From the NCBI RefSeq assembly GCF_018263905.1, contig NZ_JAAFZU010000077.1:1-64000 (forward strand): a DNA stretch of 64,000 nt. The letters run 5' to 3'. The DNA comes from Loktanella sp. SALINAS62. GTDB taxonomy: Bacteria; Pseudomonadota; Alphaproteobacteria; Rhodobacterales; Rhodobacteraceae. Under the pieces are notes generated by a model, which was given only the letters and a program-made list of their open reading frames with translations, was not told the DNA's origin and searched no databases. The stretch's first letter is position 1; every line of letters starts with the position of its first letter. Shown here piece by piece: positions 1-8,672 of the stretch. The translations under genes were made by a program, and so were the position numbers.

Positions 1-1703
1 TCTCGCCTTCGGCCAGATCGTCGAATGCGCCGTTCGGGTCAAAGGTTGCCGTACCGTCGGGGTTGATCGTGACCAGACCGCCGTTGTCGCCCGTGACAGG
101 TGTGCCGACATTGGCCGCATCGCCGTTCACCGTGCCGACCGTCAGCATATCGCTGGTGTCCGGATCGGTGTCGTTGGCCAGCACATTGTCCAGCGGCACG
201 ATGCCGTCGTCCTCGCCCGCCGTGCCGGTATCCGCCACTGCCGTCGGCGCGTCGTTGGTGCCCGTGACTGTCACGGTGACCGTGACCGGATCAGAGGTGC
301 CGCCGTTGCCGTCGTCCGCCGTATAGGTGACCGTCGTCTCGCGTGTCTCGCCTTCGGCCAGATCGTCGAATGCGCCGTTCGGGTCAAAGGTTGCCGTGCC
401 ATCGGGGTTGATCGTGACCAGACCGCCGTTGTCGCCCGTGACAGGTGCGCCGACATTCGCCGCATCGCCGTTCACCGTGCCGACCGTCAGCACATCGCTA
501 GTGTCCGGATCGGTGTCGTTGGCCAACACGTTGTCCAGCGGCACGATGCCGTCGTCCTCGCCCGCCGTGCCGGTATCCGCCACAGCCGTCGGCGCGTCGT
601 TGGTGCCCGTGACTGTCACGGTGACCGTGACCGGATCAGAGGTGCCGCCGTTGCCGTCGTCCGCCGTATAGGTGACCGTCGTCTCGCGCGTCTCGCCTTC
701 GGCCAGATCGTCGAACTCGCCGTTCGGGTCAAAGGTTGCCGTGCCATCGGGGTTGATCGTGACCAGACCGCCGTTGTCGCCCGTGACAGGTGCCCCGACA
801 TTCGCCGCATCGCCGTTCACCGTGCCGACCGTCAGCACATCGCTGGTGTCCGGATCGGTGTCGTTGGCCAGCACGTTGTCCAGCGGCACGATGCCGTCGT
901 CCTCGCCCGCCGTGCCGGTATCCGCCACAGCCGTCGGCGCGTCGTTGGTGCCCGTGACTGTCACGGTGACCGTGACCGGATCAGAGGTGCCGCCGTTGCC
1001 GTCGTCCGCCGTATAGGTGACCGTCGTCTCGCGCGTCTCGCCTTCGGCCAGATCGTCGAACTCGCCGTTCGGGTCAAAGGTTGCCGTGCCATCGGGGTTG
1101 ATCGTGACCAGACCGCCGTTGTCGCCCGTGACAGGTGTTCCGACATTCGCCGCATCGCCGTTCACCGTGCCGACCGTCAGCACATCGTTGGTGTCCGGAT
1201 CGGTGTCGTTGGCCAGCACGTTGTCCAGCGGCACGATGCCGTCGTCCTCGCCCGCCGTGCCGGTATCCGCCACTGCCGTCGGCGCGTCGTTGGTGCCCGT
1301 CACCGTCACGGTGACGGTGACCGGATCAGAGGTGCCGCCGTTGCCGTCGTCCGCCGTATAGGTGACCGTCGTCTCGCGCGTCTCGCCTTCGGCCAGATCG
1401 TCGAACTCGCCGTTCGGGTCAAAGGTTGCAGAGCCATCGGGGTTGATCGTGACCAGACCGCCGTTGTCGCCCGTGACAGGTGCGCCGACGTTCGCCGCAT
1501 CGCCGTTCACCGTGCCGACCGTCAGCACATCGTTGGTGTCCGGATCGGTGTCGTTGACCAGCACGTTGTCCAGCGGCACGATGCCGTCGTCCTCGCCCGC
1601 CGTGCCGGTGTCCGCCACAGCCGTCGGCGCGTCGTTGGCGCCGGTCACGCTAATCGTGACCGTGGCGGTGTCGGTGCCGCCGCTGCCGTCATCCACCGTG
1701 TAG
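1..1703 (-). repeat. 345-bp tandem repeats encoding VCBS-like domains
   Basis: Near-identical copies lie at 327-671, 672-1016, 1017-1361 and 1362-1703, plus a partial copy at 1-326; a diverged unit follows at 1704-2015. The period is 345 bp (115 codons), so copy number changes keep the frame. Copies differ by a handful of bases, for example GCGCCG/GCCCCG/GTTCCG near 450, 795 and 1140. Each unit encodes a DxDxxxxDxLTVG start and a VTVTVTGTNDAPTAVAD end typical of VCBS repeats. Confidence 0.93.
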
Positions 1704-4700
1704 GTGACTGTGACGTCGCGGGTTTCACCGACGCCCAGATCCTCAAAGTCGCCGTCGGGATCGAATGTGACGGTGCCGTCTTCGGCGATCGTGATCTTGC
1801 CACCATCGGCCAGATCGATTGGCGTACCGACGTTCGCCGGATCGCCGTTCACGGCACCCACTGTCAGCGTATCGCCTGCATCCACGTCGCTGTCGTTGGT
1901 CAGCACGTTGCCGATCACGCCAGAAGGATCATCCTCGCCGCTGGTCAGCAAGTCGTCTGCGGCTTCGGGGTCGGTGTTGTCGACTGTGCCGACGATCTCT
2001 TCGATCTCGGTGTAGTCGATGAATTCGCCCGTCGGGTTGCCGTTGCCATCGGTAAAGATGATCCGCCCGGTAAAGCTGTCACCGTCGGCATCCAGCACCG
2101 GCGCGCCGACCCCATCGGGGCCCGCGTTCCGGTAGAAGGTGCCGTCAGGCAGGATCAAACGGTCAAAGTCTGTTCCTGTTGTGACACCTGTGCCACCGTC
2201 AACAGTGTCGCCTGCGGTCGCAAAGATGGTATCCGCGTCGTCGCCGCCGAACAGCGTGTTGGTGCCGTCGCCGCCAAAGATCGTGTCATCGCCCGCGTCG
2301 CCGTACAGTTCATCGTCGCCGTTGTCACCGACCAGAATGTCGTTGCCGTCGCCGCCGAATGCGGTGTCAGCGGCATTCCCGGTCTGGGTATCGCCAAAGC
2401 CCTGTTCGCTGTCAGCCCAGCTGCCGACGTGGATTTCGTCGTCACCCGCACCACCGAAAATCGTGTCGGACCCGTCTGCGGTCGGATCGAATGCCTCTCC
2501 GATCTTGTCGGACACGCGGCTGTCGTCGTCACCCGTCAGAATGTCGTCGCCCGCACCGCCGGTGATCACGTCATCGCCTGCGCCACCGGCGAATGCGTTG
2601 TCGTATTCATCCGCCGGACGCGCACCCGATGCAGCCTGACCGCCTGTGCCGTCGGGATCACCGGTACCTGCGCTGATGATATCATCACCAGTGCCGCCGC
2701 TTATATAGTCCTGACCGCCGTTACCGATCAGCGTGTCGTTGTCGGCATCGCCCGACAGTACGTCGTCGCCGCCGTCACCGACCAGAATGTCATTGCCGTC
2801 ACCACCGAATGCGGTGTCGCTGCCCATGCCCGTCTGAACGTCGCCAAGACCCTGTTCACCGTCGGCCCAAGTTCCGACGTGGATTTCGTCGTTACCCTTG
2901 CCACCGAACAACACGTCGTTGCCGTCGGCATTGGCATCGAACCCTTCGCCAGTCTTTTCAGACACGCGGCTGTCGTCGTCGCCGGTGATGATATCATCAC
3001 CGATACCGCCCATGATCGTATCGTCACCTGCGCCACCGGCATAGGCATTGTCATATGCGTCAGCAGCCAAAGCACCGGACGCACCAGCATCCGCACCGTT
3101 GACCTGATTATCATCGTCCACACCACCGGCAATGAAATCGTTGCCCGTGCCACCGTCGATGACGTCGTAACCTGCGTTCCCTGTGATGGTGTCGTCATCC
3201 GCGCCACCGTCGATCACGTCGTCGCCGCCGTCACCGCTGATGATGTCGTTGCCATCACCGCCTAGGATTGAATCGTCGCCTGGCACAACCGTTGTTTCCG
3301 ACGGACCACCGGACGAAATGCCGCCCGGAATGGTGCCCGTAGACGTGCTGGTCGTAAGCTCTGTATAGCCCTGCGCCAGATCGGAATATCTGACCGACGG
3401 GTGGTTCGTGATCTTGCCAAGGAAACGGTATTCTTCGCCACGGATCAGCGGCTCTGTCGACACAAAACCAACGACGTTGTTGCCGTTCAGTTCGACCGCA
3501 TAGATATGCGCGATGTTGCCCGCAGAATCCTGCACCGAATAGGCGTATTCAGGTGTGAAACGCGAACCGGCATGACCTGTTTCACCGTCGATGGTGACTG
3601 TCTGCGCCAGTTTTTGATCCAGATCGCCGTCATTCAGATAATGGTCGTCATCGTTCACGCCGACGGCAACCGGGGTTGCATCGGCATTAATCGTGAAACG
3701 GGTATTTTCGACATCATGCTCGCCCAGAGCGGAGTCCGGGAACGGGTAGTCGTGCGAGTCGTAGCCAGTGACATTGACCGTCGACAGATCCCAGACTGCG
3801 ACCGTGAAATGCGCACCATCGACCGGCGTGACGTTGACAACGGTCGGTGTCGTTGTCGTCACGGCAACCCCTGTGGCGTCGATGACGGGCAGTTCGGTCG
3901 TGCTATCGCCATGGATGACATCGTCACCCGTACCACCGGTCAATGTATCGTTACCCGATCCGCCGGTGATGGTGTCGTTGTCAGCACCGCCGTCGATCAC
4001 GTCGTCGCCGCCGTCACCGCTTAGGATATCGTTACCGCCACCGCCCAGAATTGTATCGTTGCCAGCGACGACATCGTCCTCGGATGCGCCACCGGCCACG
4101 GTGCCGCCTGACGTCGTGTCGGACGATGTTTCGGTCGTCACCTCTGTGTAGCCCTGCGACAGGTCCGCATAGCTGATCGACGGATGATCGGTCGTTTTTT
4201 CGATGAAACGGTATTCTTCGCCGCGGATCAGCGGCTTGTCCGAGACAAAGCCGACAACGTGGTTACCATCCAGTTCGACAGCATAGATGTTCGCAATATT
4301 GCCCGCCGGGTCCTGCACCGAATACGCATATTCAGGTGTCAAACGCTCACCGGCATGGCCGGTTTGGCCGTTGATGGTGACCGTCTGTGCCAGCGTCTGG
4401 CTAAGATCGCCATCATCGAAATGATCGCCACCATCGACGATACCGATGGCCACTGGGGTCGCATTGTCATTGATCGTGAACGTGGTGTTGGTGACGTCGT
4501 GTTCACCGCCGGAAGAATTCGGGAACGGATAATCATGATAGCCGTAACCCGCGACGTTCACGGTCGAAAGATCCCAGACCGCCAGGGTGTAGTTGGAACC
4601 GGACACCGGCCCGACGTTGACCACACTGGTCGTGGTCGTCGTTGTCGGCGCAGTGATGCCATCAATGATCGGCTGGTTGCCCGTGCCGTCACCAAAAATC

Positions 4701-6319
4701 ATGTCGTCGCCGGTGCCGCCGACCAAGGCATCGTTGCCAGATCCACCGCCGATAATATCGTTGTCCGCGCCACCAAAGATGGCGTCATCGCCACCGTTGC
4801 CAAAGATGATATCTTCGCCGGATCCACCGAACAGATCGTCGTTGCCATCAGGGCCCGCATCGACATCGGTCGCACCGGGACCGTCAAAATAGACGTCGGT
4901 AATGTTGATGCCGGAATTATCGTGACCATCCTGCGAATGGAAAATCTTGATCGCGGACACAGGACCGGGGATCGAAACCGTGACAGAATATTCGCCAGCG
5001 GTATCTTCCAGGTAACCACCGTTGCTGTCAGCGGTATCCAGACCGGCAACACCGTCCAGATCGCGCATGGTGATGTGCGAACCGGCGTCGAAATTGATCG
5101 CAATCTGTTTTCCGAACGCGTCAAAAGCCTGCACTTTCACCAGACCGTCGCCGTCGATGTCGTTGATATTGAACGATACATCGGTGACGGGGGTGTCGAA
5201 ATTTAGCCTGTATTCGGCGTTCTTGTGATCGGCGGGCAGTTCCGATGACAAAGAGCTGGTTGCATCGATCGTTTCGGACCCGGTGTCGATCCCCGACACG
5301 TTCTGCAGGTTGCCAGCCAGCGTGGTGTCGACATAGGTGGGATAGTTCTCGGTAAACGTGAACGATACATTCACGCTGCCGGTGTTCTGGGTGAAATGCG
5401 ACAGGTGGGCCCCATCGACGATACCCGGCGCTTTGTCCCATTCAAAGGATTCGCGCGGCCCATCGACCGATATCGTACCAGTACCGCCATCGCCATAAAT
5501 CAGATCGTTGCCGCCCTGACCAAACACGCTGTCATCACCGGCACCACCAAACAGCGTATCGTCGCCGTCGGTCTCGCTTTCGACGCCATCAGCACCGTCG
5601 CCATAAACGGTATCGTTTCCTTCGGCGGCCAAAACGACGTCGTTACCAGCGCCTGCGACGACGATATCGTCGTTGGGACCTGCGCCCGAAACGATTGCAT
5701 CGCTCGCGTCGATCCGGTCGCCTTCGGGGTCGCCATTGTAACCGCCGTCGATGATGTCGTCACCGGCAGTCCCTTCCACGGTGCCGTCACCAGTGCCATC
5801 GACAGGCGGCGGCGCGGTGTCGACCGGGGCGAATGTCACGTTGTCCACGGATTGATCGGAATACCAGCCTCTGGCGTCGGATGTCGTGATGCTCTGGATT
5901 TCGATGTTCGCGATGGAGAGATTGTCGAGCGTACCTGCGTTCAGCAGATCAGAGACGAACAGATCGCCGTTCGCCTGCTGCATCAGGACGGCCTGGATAG
6001 TTTTGACCGAACCATCGCTGAGTGTCACGCGCAGATCACCGACCAGGGTGCTGTCAGTCTTGTTGGAATAGGACGCCGCCCCGATGGCGTATTTGACCAC
6101 GTCGCTGCTGTGTTCGTTGTCGGAAATGACACCGTCATGCTCTGCGTCGTAAAGCGTTGCAGACACCAGCTTCAGTTCGGATGAATCACGCGAAATACCG
6201 ACAAGATCGTGCGCGTTTTCCGCGTTATAATCTGTCGTCCACCATGCAGTGGTTTCGTACGGATCAACGTCAGCGTAATTGCCAAGATAAATCAAATTCA
6301 CAGTCGTAATCGCGGTCAT
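1..6319 (-). CDS. Giant RTX/VCBS-repeat secreted protein (adhesin-like), partial
   Basis: One open frame runs from ATG at 6319 (GGAGAG ribosome site 6 bases upstream) to the window edge, more than 2100 residues, with the C-terminus missing. Order: a unique N-terminal region of about 165 residues; RTX nonapeptides of GGxGxDxxx type; a beta-rich segment; an RTX cluster; a module of about 168 residues; RTX; a second copy of that module; long RTX blocks containing an internal duplication; then VCBS/cadherin-like repeats of 115 residues. No Sec signal is seen, which fits type I secretion guided by a C-terminal signal that would lie outside the window. RTX repeats bind calcium after export; VCBS repeats form long extended stalks. 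Likely role: surface adhesion or biofilm matrix, inferred from architecture. Many such roseobacter proteins end in a Hint domain, which cannot be tested here. The gene stands alone behind a 640-bp regulatory region. Confidence 0.88.
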   Translation of the reverse strand, partial: MTAITTVNLIYLGNYADVDPYETTAWWTTDYNAENAHDLVGISRDSSELKLVSATLYDAEHDGVISDNEHSSDVVKYAIGAASYSNKTDSTLVGDLRVTLSDGSVKTIQAVLMQQANGDLFVSDLLNAGTLDNLSIANIEIQSITTSDARGWYSDQSVDNVTFAPVDTAPPPVDGTGDGTVEGTAGDDIIDGGYNGDPEGDRIDASDAIVSGAGPNDDIVVAGAGNDVVLAAEGNDTVYGDGADGVESETDGDDTLFGGAGDDSVFGQGGNDLIYGDGGTGTISVDGPRESFEWDKAPGIVDGAHLSHFTQNTGSVNVSFTFTENYPTYVDTTLAGNLQNVSGIDTGSETIDATSSLSSELPADHKNAEYRLNFDTPVTDVSFNINDIDGDGLVKVQAFDAFGKQIAINFDAGSHITMRDLDGVAGLDTADSNGGYLEDTAGEYSVTVSIPGPVSAIKIFHSQDGHDNSGINITDVYFDGPGATDVDAGPDGNDDLFGGSGEDIIFGNGGDDAIFGGADNDIIGGGSGNDALVGGTGDDMIFGDGTGNQPIIDGITAPTTTTTTSVVNVGPVSGSNYTLAVWDLSTVNVAGYGYHDYPFPNSSGGEHDVTNTTFTINDNATPVAIGIVDGGDHFDDGDLSQTLAQTVTINGQTGHAGERLTPEYAYSVQDPAGNIANIYAVELDGNHVVGFVSDKPLIRGEEYRFIEKTTDHPSISYADLSQGYTEVTTETSSDTTSGGTVAGGASEDDVVAGNDTILGGGGNDILSGDGGDDVIDGGADNDTITGGSGNDTLTGGTGDDVIHGDSTTELPVIDATGVAVTTTTPTVVNVTPVDGAHFTVAVWDLSTVNVTGYDSHDYPFPDSALGEHDVENTRFTINADATPVAVGVNDDDHYLNDGDLDQKLAQTVTIDGETGHAGSRFTPEYAYSVQDSAGNIAHIYAVELNGNNVVGFVSTEPLIRGEEYRFLGKITNHPSVRYSDLAQGYTELTTSTSTGTIPGGISSGGPSETTVVPGDDSILGGDGNDIISGDGGDDVIDGGADDDTITGNAGYDVIDGGTGNDFIAGGVDDDNQVNGADAGASGALAADAYDNAYAGGAGDDTIMGGIGDDIITGDDDSRVSEKTGEGFDANADGNDVLFGGKGNDEIHVGTWADGEQGLGDVQTGMGSDTAFGGDGNDILVGDGGDDVLSGDADNDTLIGNGGQDYISGGTGDDIISAGTGDPDGTGGQAASGARPADEYDNAFAGGAGDDVITGGAGDDILTGDDDSRVSDKIGEAFDPTADGSDTIFGGAGDDEIHVGSWADSEQGFGDTQTGNAADTAFGGDGNDILVGDNGDDELYGDAGDDTIFGGDGTNTLFGGDDADTIFATAGDTVDGGTGVTTGTDFDRLILPDGTFYRNAGPDGVGAPVLDADGDSFTGRIIFTDGNGNPTGEFIDYTEIEEIVGTVDNTDPEAADDLLTSGEDDPSGVIGNVLTNDSDVDAGDTLTVGAVNGDPANVGTPIDLADGGKITIAEDGTVTFDPDGDFEDLGVGETRDVTVTYTVDDGSGGTDTATVTISVTGANDAPTAVADTGTAGEDDGIVPLDNVLVNDTDPDTNDVLTVGTVNGDAANVGAPVTGDNGGLVTINPDGSATFDPNGEFDDLAEGETRETTVTYTADDGNGGTSDPVTVTVTVTGTNDAPTAVADTGTAGEDDGIVPLDNVLANDTDPDTNDVLTVGTVNGDAANVGTPVTGDNGGLVTINPDGTATFDPNGEFDDLAEGETRETTVTYTADDGNGGTSDPVTVTVTVTGTNDAPTAVADTGTAGEDDGIVPLDNVLANDTDPDTSDVLTVGTVNGDAANVGAPVTGDNGGLVTINPDGTATFDPNGEFDDLAEGETRETTVTYTADDGNGGTSDPVTVTVTVTGTNDAPTAVADTGTAGEDDGIVPLDNVLANDTDPDTSDVLTVGTVNGDAANVGAPVTGDNGGLVTINPDGTATFDPNGAFDDLAEGETRETTVTYTADDGNGGTSDPVTVTVTVTGTNDAPTAVADTGTAGEDDGIVPLDNVLANDTDPDTSDMLTVGTVNGDAANVGTPVTGDNGGLVTINPDGTATFDPNGAFDDLAEGE
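3353..3860 (-). repeat. Duplicated module of the RTX protein, copy B
   Basis: This segment encodes about 168 residues including AVWDLSTVNV, HDYPFP, AYSVQD and PLIRGEEYRF. It is strongly similar to copy A at about 4141-4646 but not identical. It lies between two RTX nonapeptide clusters. I do not recognise the fold; it is beta-rich by composition. Boundaries are approximate. Confidence 0.8.
4141..4646 (-). repeat. Duplicated module of the RTX protein, copy A
   Basis: First copy, in coding order, of the module that recurs at about 3353-3860. Shared blocks are AVWDLSTVNV, EHDV, the TLAQTVTING/KLAQTVTIDG pair, YAYSVQD, NIYAVEL/HIYAVEL and the terminal QGYTE. Both copies are bounded by RTX clusters, so the duplicated unit is probably module plus RTX block, with a period of about 786 bp. 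Confidence 0.8.
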
Positions 6320-6483
6320 ATCAGCTCTCCAAAGCCAACCCGTGTGCAGACACAGGCGCGCGCCCGGAACACGGGCTGCAACACTAACACCGACTAAAGT
6401 CGGCAAAATTTCCTGCGATTTATACGGGCCAAGCCCTATCAGCAGACATCCAATTCCCTGCAATAAATGCAGGTCGGCCGCCC

Positions 6484-6497
6484 CAATCGGCCGATTG
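6484..6497. promoter_or_regulatory. 14-bp perfect palindrome, candidate operator
   Basis: CAATCGGCCGATTG is a perfect palindrome 165 bp upstream of the RTX start. It adjoins the dyad CCTGCA-ATAAA-TGCAGG at 6457-6473. Regulatory use is inference. Confidence 0.35.
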
Positions 6498-6721
6498 CCC
6501 CCCCAGTCGGGCTCCTCTTAGATAGCCAGACCGGTGTATTTGAGAAAGCAAAAAATCAAAGCTTCCCTAGCGTCAGCCGCTCATTTTGTCTGACCTGCCC
6601 GAATATTAGCGTCATCACGCATGGATGCGCAGAACTACTGTTTCTTTAAGGGAAACAGTCATCTGCTAAATTTGCCCTAGCTCAGGAGATAATCGCCGCA
6701 TTTACAATCTCGGAAAGATTT

Positions 6722-6756
6722 ATGAATTACAAATACACGTGGGAGTTGTAATTCAT
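6722..6756. promoter_or_regulatory. 11-bp perfect inverted repeat, candidate operator
   Basis: ATGAATTACAA at 6722-6732 faces TTGTAATTCAT at 6746-6756 across 13 bases. The arms match perfectly and are AT-rich in a GC-rich genome. No poly-T follows, so a dimeric regulator site is more likely than a terminator. It lies about 400 bp upstream of the RTX start. The cognate protein is unknown. Confidence 0.5.
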
Positions 6757-6959
6757 TCACCGATTGGAAACATCTTAATGTTTTACGGAATTGTGGCAGC
6801 CTCAAGGCACATTATGACGATAGCTGTCGCATCATCCGAAACAACATGCGCAATAGCGCTGCACTGTCGCCGAAATGACAGAAACCCGACCCCGGATTAA
6901 GACAAAAGAAAGAATCGGCAGACCAGCTTTGTCAAGAAATCACGACTGAAATCAAAGCT

Positions 6960-7045
6960 TGGTACCGGTGGTCGGACTCGAACCGACAAGCCCTTGCGGG
7001 CGGGGGATTTTGAATCCCCTGCGTCTACCATTCCGCCACACCGGC
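6960..7045 (-). tRNA. tRNA-Leu (CAA)
   Basis: The minus strand folds as a class II tRNA of 86 nt with an encoded CCA end. The acceptor stem GCCGGTG pairs with CACCGGT, with a G-U pair at position 1. The anticodon loop TTCAAAA gives CAA, the variable arm is long as expected for leucine, and the T arm contains GGTTCGAGTCC. It reads UUG codons. Confidence 0.97.
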
Positions 7046-7056
7046 CGGTGCCGATG

Positions 7057-7085
7057 CACGTAACGCCGTCCGCAGGCGGCGTCAA
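7057..7085 (-). promoter_or_regulatory. Probable promoter of tRNA-Leu
   Basis: On the minus strand TTGACG (7085-7080) is followed after 17 bases by TACGTG (7062-7057). Initiation would fall a few bases before the tRNA 5' end at 7045. The -10 box is a weak match. Confidence 0.45.
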
Positions 7086-7092
7086 TCGTGAC

Positions 7093-7950
7093 TTATAGCT
7101 GTGAAGCAGAGAACGTGTCGCAATCTGTCATGCGCCCACTGTCAAAGCCGCGTGCAAGCCACCGTTGCCGCTGTTCACTGGTCCCGTGAGAAAAGGTTTC
7201 AGGCCGGACCACGCCGCCCGCGCGGCCCTGCAAGCGATCATCACCGATGGCCGCCGCCGCATTCAGCGCCTCGTTCAGGTCGCCACGTTCCAGCACACCG
7301 AACGCGCTTTCCGCGCCCCGTGCCCAGATCCCGGCAAAGCAATCCGCCTGCAGCTCTGTCCGGACGGACAAGGCATTGGAATCCGTCTGGTTCATCTGCG
7401 CGCGCATCCGGTTGACCTGCCCCAGAATGCCCAGTTCGTTCTGGATGTGGTGGGCGACCTCATGCGCAATGACATAGGCTTGCGCGAAATCGCCGCCCGC
7501 ACCCAAGCGCTGGGACAGTACCCTGAAAAACGCTGTATCCAGAAAAATGCGGTTTTCGGCCGGGCAATAAAACGGCCCCGTTGCAGCACTGGCCATACCG
7601 CAGGCCGATTGCGTGACATCTTCGAACAGAACCAGCACCGGCGGGTTGTAGGTGTCACCGACCTGCTGGTCAAAGGTCTGCGTCCAGACGTCTTCGGTCA
7701 GACCCAGAACCGCGGCGACAAACTGTTCCATGTCAGGGTCGTCCCCATCAATGGCGCTGCGGTCGATTTGTTGGCTGGCCCCCTGCCCGCTGGCGCCACC
7801 GTTCAGCAACGGCGACACGTCGACGCCGAAATACCACCCCACCAAAAGCACAAGCACCGCACCGATCCCGCCGATCCCGCCCTTGGCGACCTGACCACCA
7901 CGACCGCGCCGTTCGATATTGCGGCTGCTCCGCCGTCCTTGCCATTTCAT
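7093..7950 (-). CDS. ypfJ: YpfJ-type neutral zinc metallopeptidase
   Basis: A protein of 285 residues in the putative zinc metallopeptidase family PF04228. A basic N-terminus (MKWQGRRSSR) precedes one membrane segment at about residues 26-42. The periplasmic domain has HEVAHH at 163-168 and the family feature CGMAS...GPFYCP with F-L-D-T-AFF. The start at 7950 is preferred over the upstream in-frame start because GCAAAGGGGATCGCG provides a good ribosome site and family members begin this way. Substrate unknown. It is divergent from the DedA-like gene. Confidence 0.9.
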   Translation of the reverse strand: MKWQGRRSSRNIERRGRGGQVAKGGIGGIGAVLVLLVGWYFGVDVSPLLNGGASGQGASQQIDRSAIDGDDPDMEQFVAAVLGLTEDVWTQTFDQQVGDTYNPPVLVLFEDVTQSACGMASAATGPFYCPAENRIFLDTAFFRVLSQRLGAGGDFAQAYVIAHEVAHHIQNELGILGQVNRMRAQMNQTDSNALSVRTELQADCFAGIWARGAESAFGVLERGDLNEALNAAAAIGDDRLQGRAGGVVRPETFSHGTSEQRQRWLARGFDSGRMTDCDTFSASQL

Positions 7951-8093
7951 CGCGATCCCCTTTGCGGCCCTGACAACGTTGCGGCCCTGACAACAGGACC
8001 ATAGCGGCAAAAGCGTCTGCTGCAATCTGCGCCCTGCCTTGACGTCACATCGCTGCCGTGTGCATTAAGCCCGACTGCACAGAAAGACGCGCG

Positions 8094-8672
8094 ATGCTTC
8101 GAACGCTTTATGACTGGACGATGTCACTGTCCCGCTCGCCGCATGCGCTGACGGCCCTTTTCATCGTGGCCTTTGTCGAAAGCAGCTTCTTTCCCATCCC
8201 GCCCGATGTGCTGATGATCCCCATGATCATCGCAGCCCCGCGCCGTGCTTTCATTATCGCAGGCATCGCCACCGTGGGGTCCGTGCTGGGCGCGCTGCTG
8301 GGCTATTATATCGGTGCTGCACTGTTCGACAGCGTGGGCCAGCCGGTACTGGATTTTTACCACAAATCCGACGACTTTTCCGAATTTGCACTGAAATACA
8401 ACGCATGGGGCGCTTGGGCGGTCCTGGTTGCGGGCGTCACACCGTTCCCGTTCAAGGTCATTACCATTGCATCTGGCGTGACGGGCCTGTCGCTGCCTGT
8501 CTTCATCGTCTCGTCGATCATCGCACGCGCGTTCCGCTTCTTTCTGGTGGCCGCACTGCTGTGGAAGTTCGGCGCACCGATCCGCGATTTCATTGAACGC
8601 CGACTGGGACTGGTTTTCACCGTGTTCTGCGTCCTGCTGATTGGCGGCTTCTTGCTTTTGGGTGTCCTATGA
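8094..8672 (+). CDS. DedA-like (YqaA family) inner-membrane protein
   Basis: 192 residues with four or five hydrophobic segments. The conserved N-terminal block AFVESSFFPIPPDVLMIP and the central GYYIG and GVTPFPFKVITIASG are typical of the SNARE-associated/DedA superfamily (PF09335), YqaA branch. DedA proteins are linked to membrane homeostasis and lipid-carrier flipping; the exact substrate is unknown here. ATG 8094 is favoured over the in-frame GTG at 8058, which would add 12 polar residues. Its stop overlaps the dsbB start (ATGA), so the two are co-transcribed. Confidence 0.85.
   Translation: MLRTLYDWTMSLSRSPHALTALFIVAFVESSFFPIPPDVLMIPMIIAAPRRAFIIAGIATVGSVLGALLGYYIGAALFDSVGQPVLDFYHKSDDFSEFALKYNAWGAWAVLVAGVTPFPFKVITIASGVTGLSLPVFIVSSIIARAFRFFLVAALLWKFGAPIRDFIERRLGLVFTVFCVLLIGGFLLLGVL

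Larger units (their letters stand above)
6320..6959. other. 640-bp intergenic region with several dyad symmetries
   Basis: No credible gene is present. The stretch is visibly richer in A+T than the flanks, mainly 6540-6900. It holds four dyads: CCGACTAAAGTCGG (6390-6403), CCTGCA-ATAAA-TGCAGG (6457-6473), the perfect palindrome CAATCGGCCGATTG (6484-6497), and a pair of 11-bp inverted arms at 6722-6732 and 6746-6756. A TATAAAT box on the minus strand at 6418-6424 could be a -10 for the RTX gene. The right end is the tRNA-Leu 3' flank. Confidence 0.6.

Noticed and set aside
63-2015. Plus-strand open frames of about 114 residues repeated every 345 bp
   Set aside because: They are antisense shadows of the VCBS repeats; the minus strand carries one continuous frame with clear domain motifs.
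6457-6473. CTG-N9-CAG dyad as a LuxR quorum-sensing box
   Set aside because: Typical lux-type sites have CTG-N10-CAG in an 18-20 bp dyad; spacing and flanks do not match.
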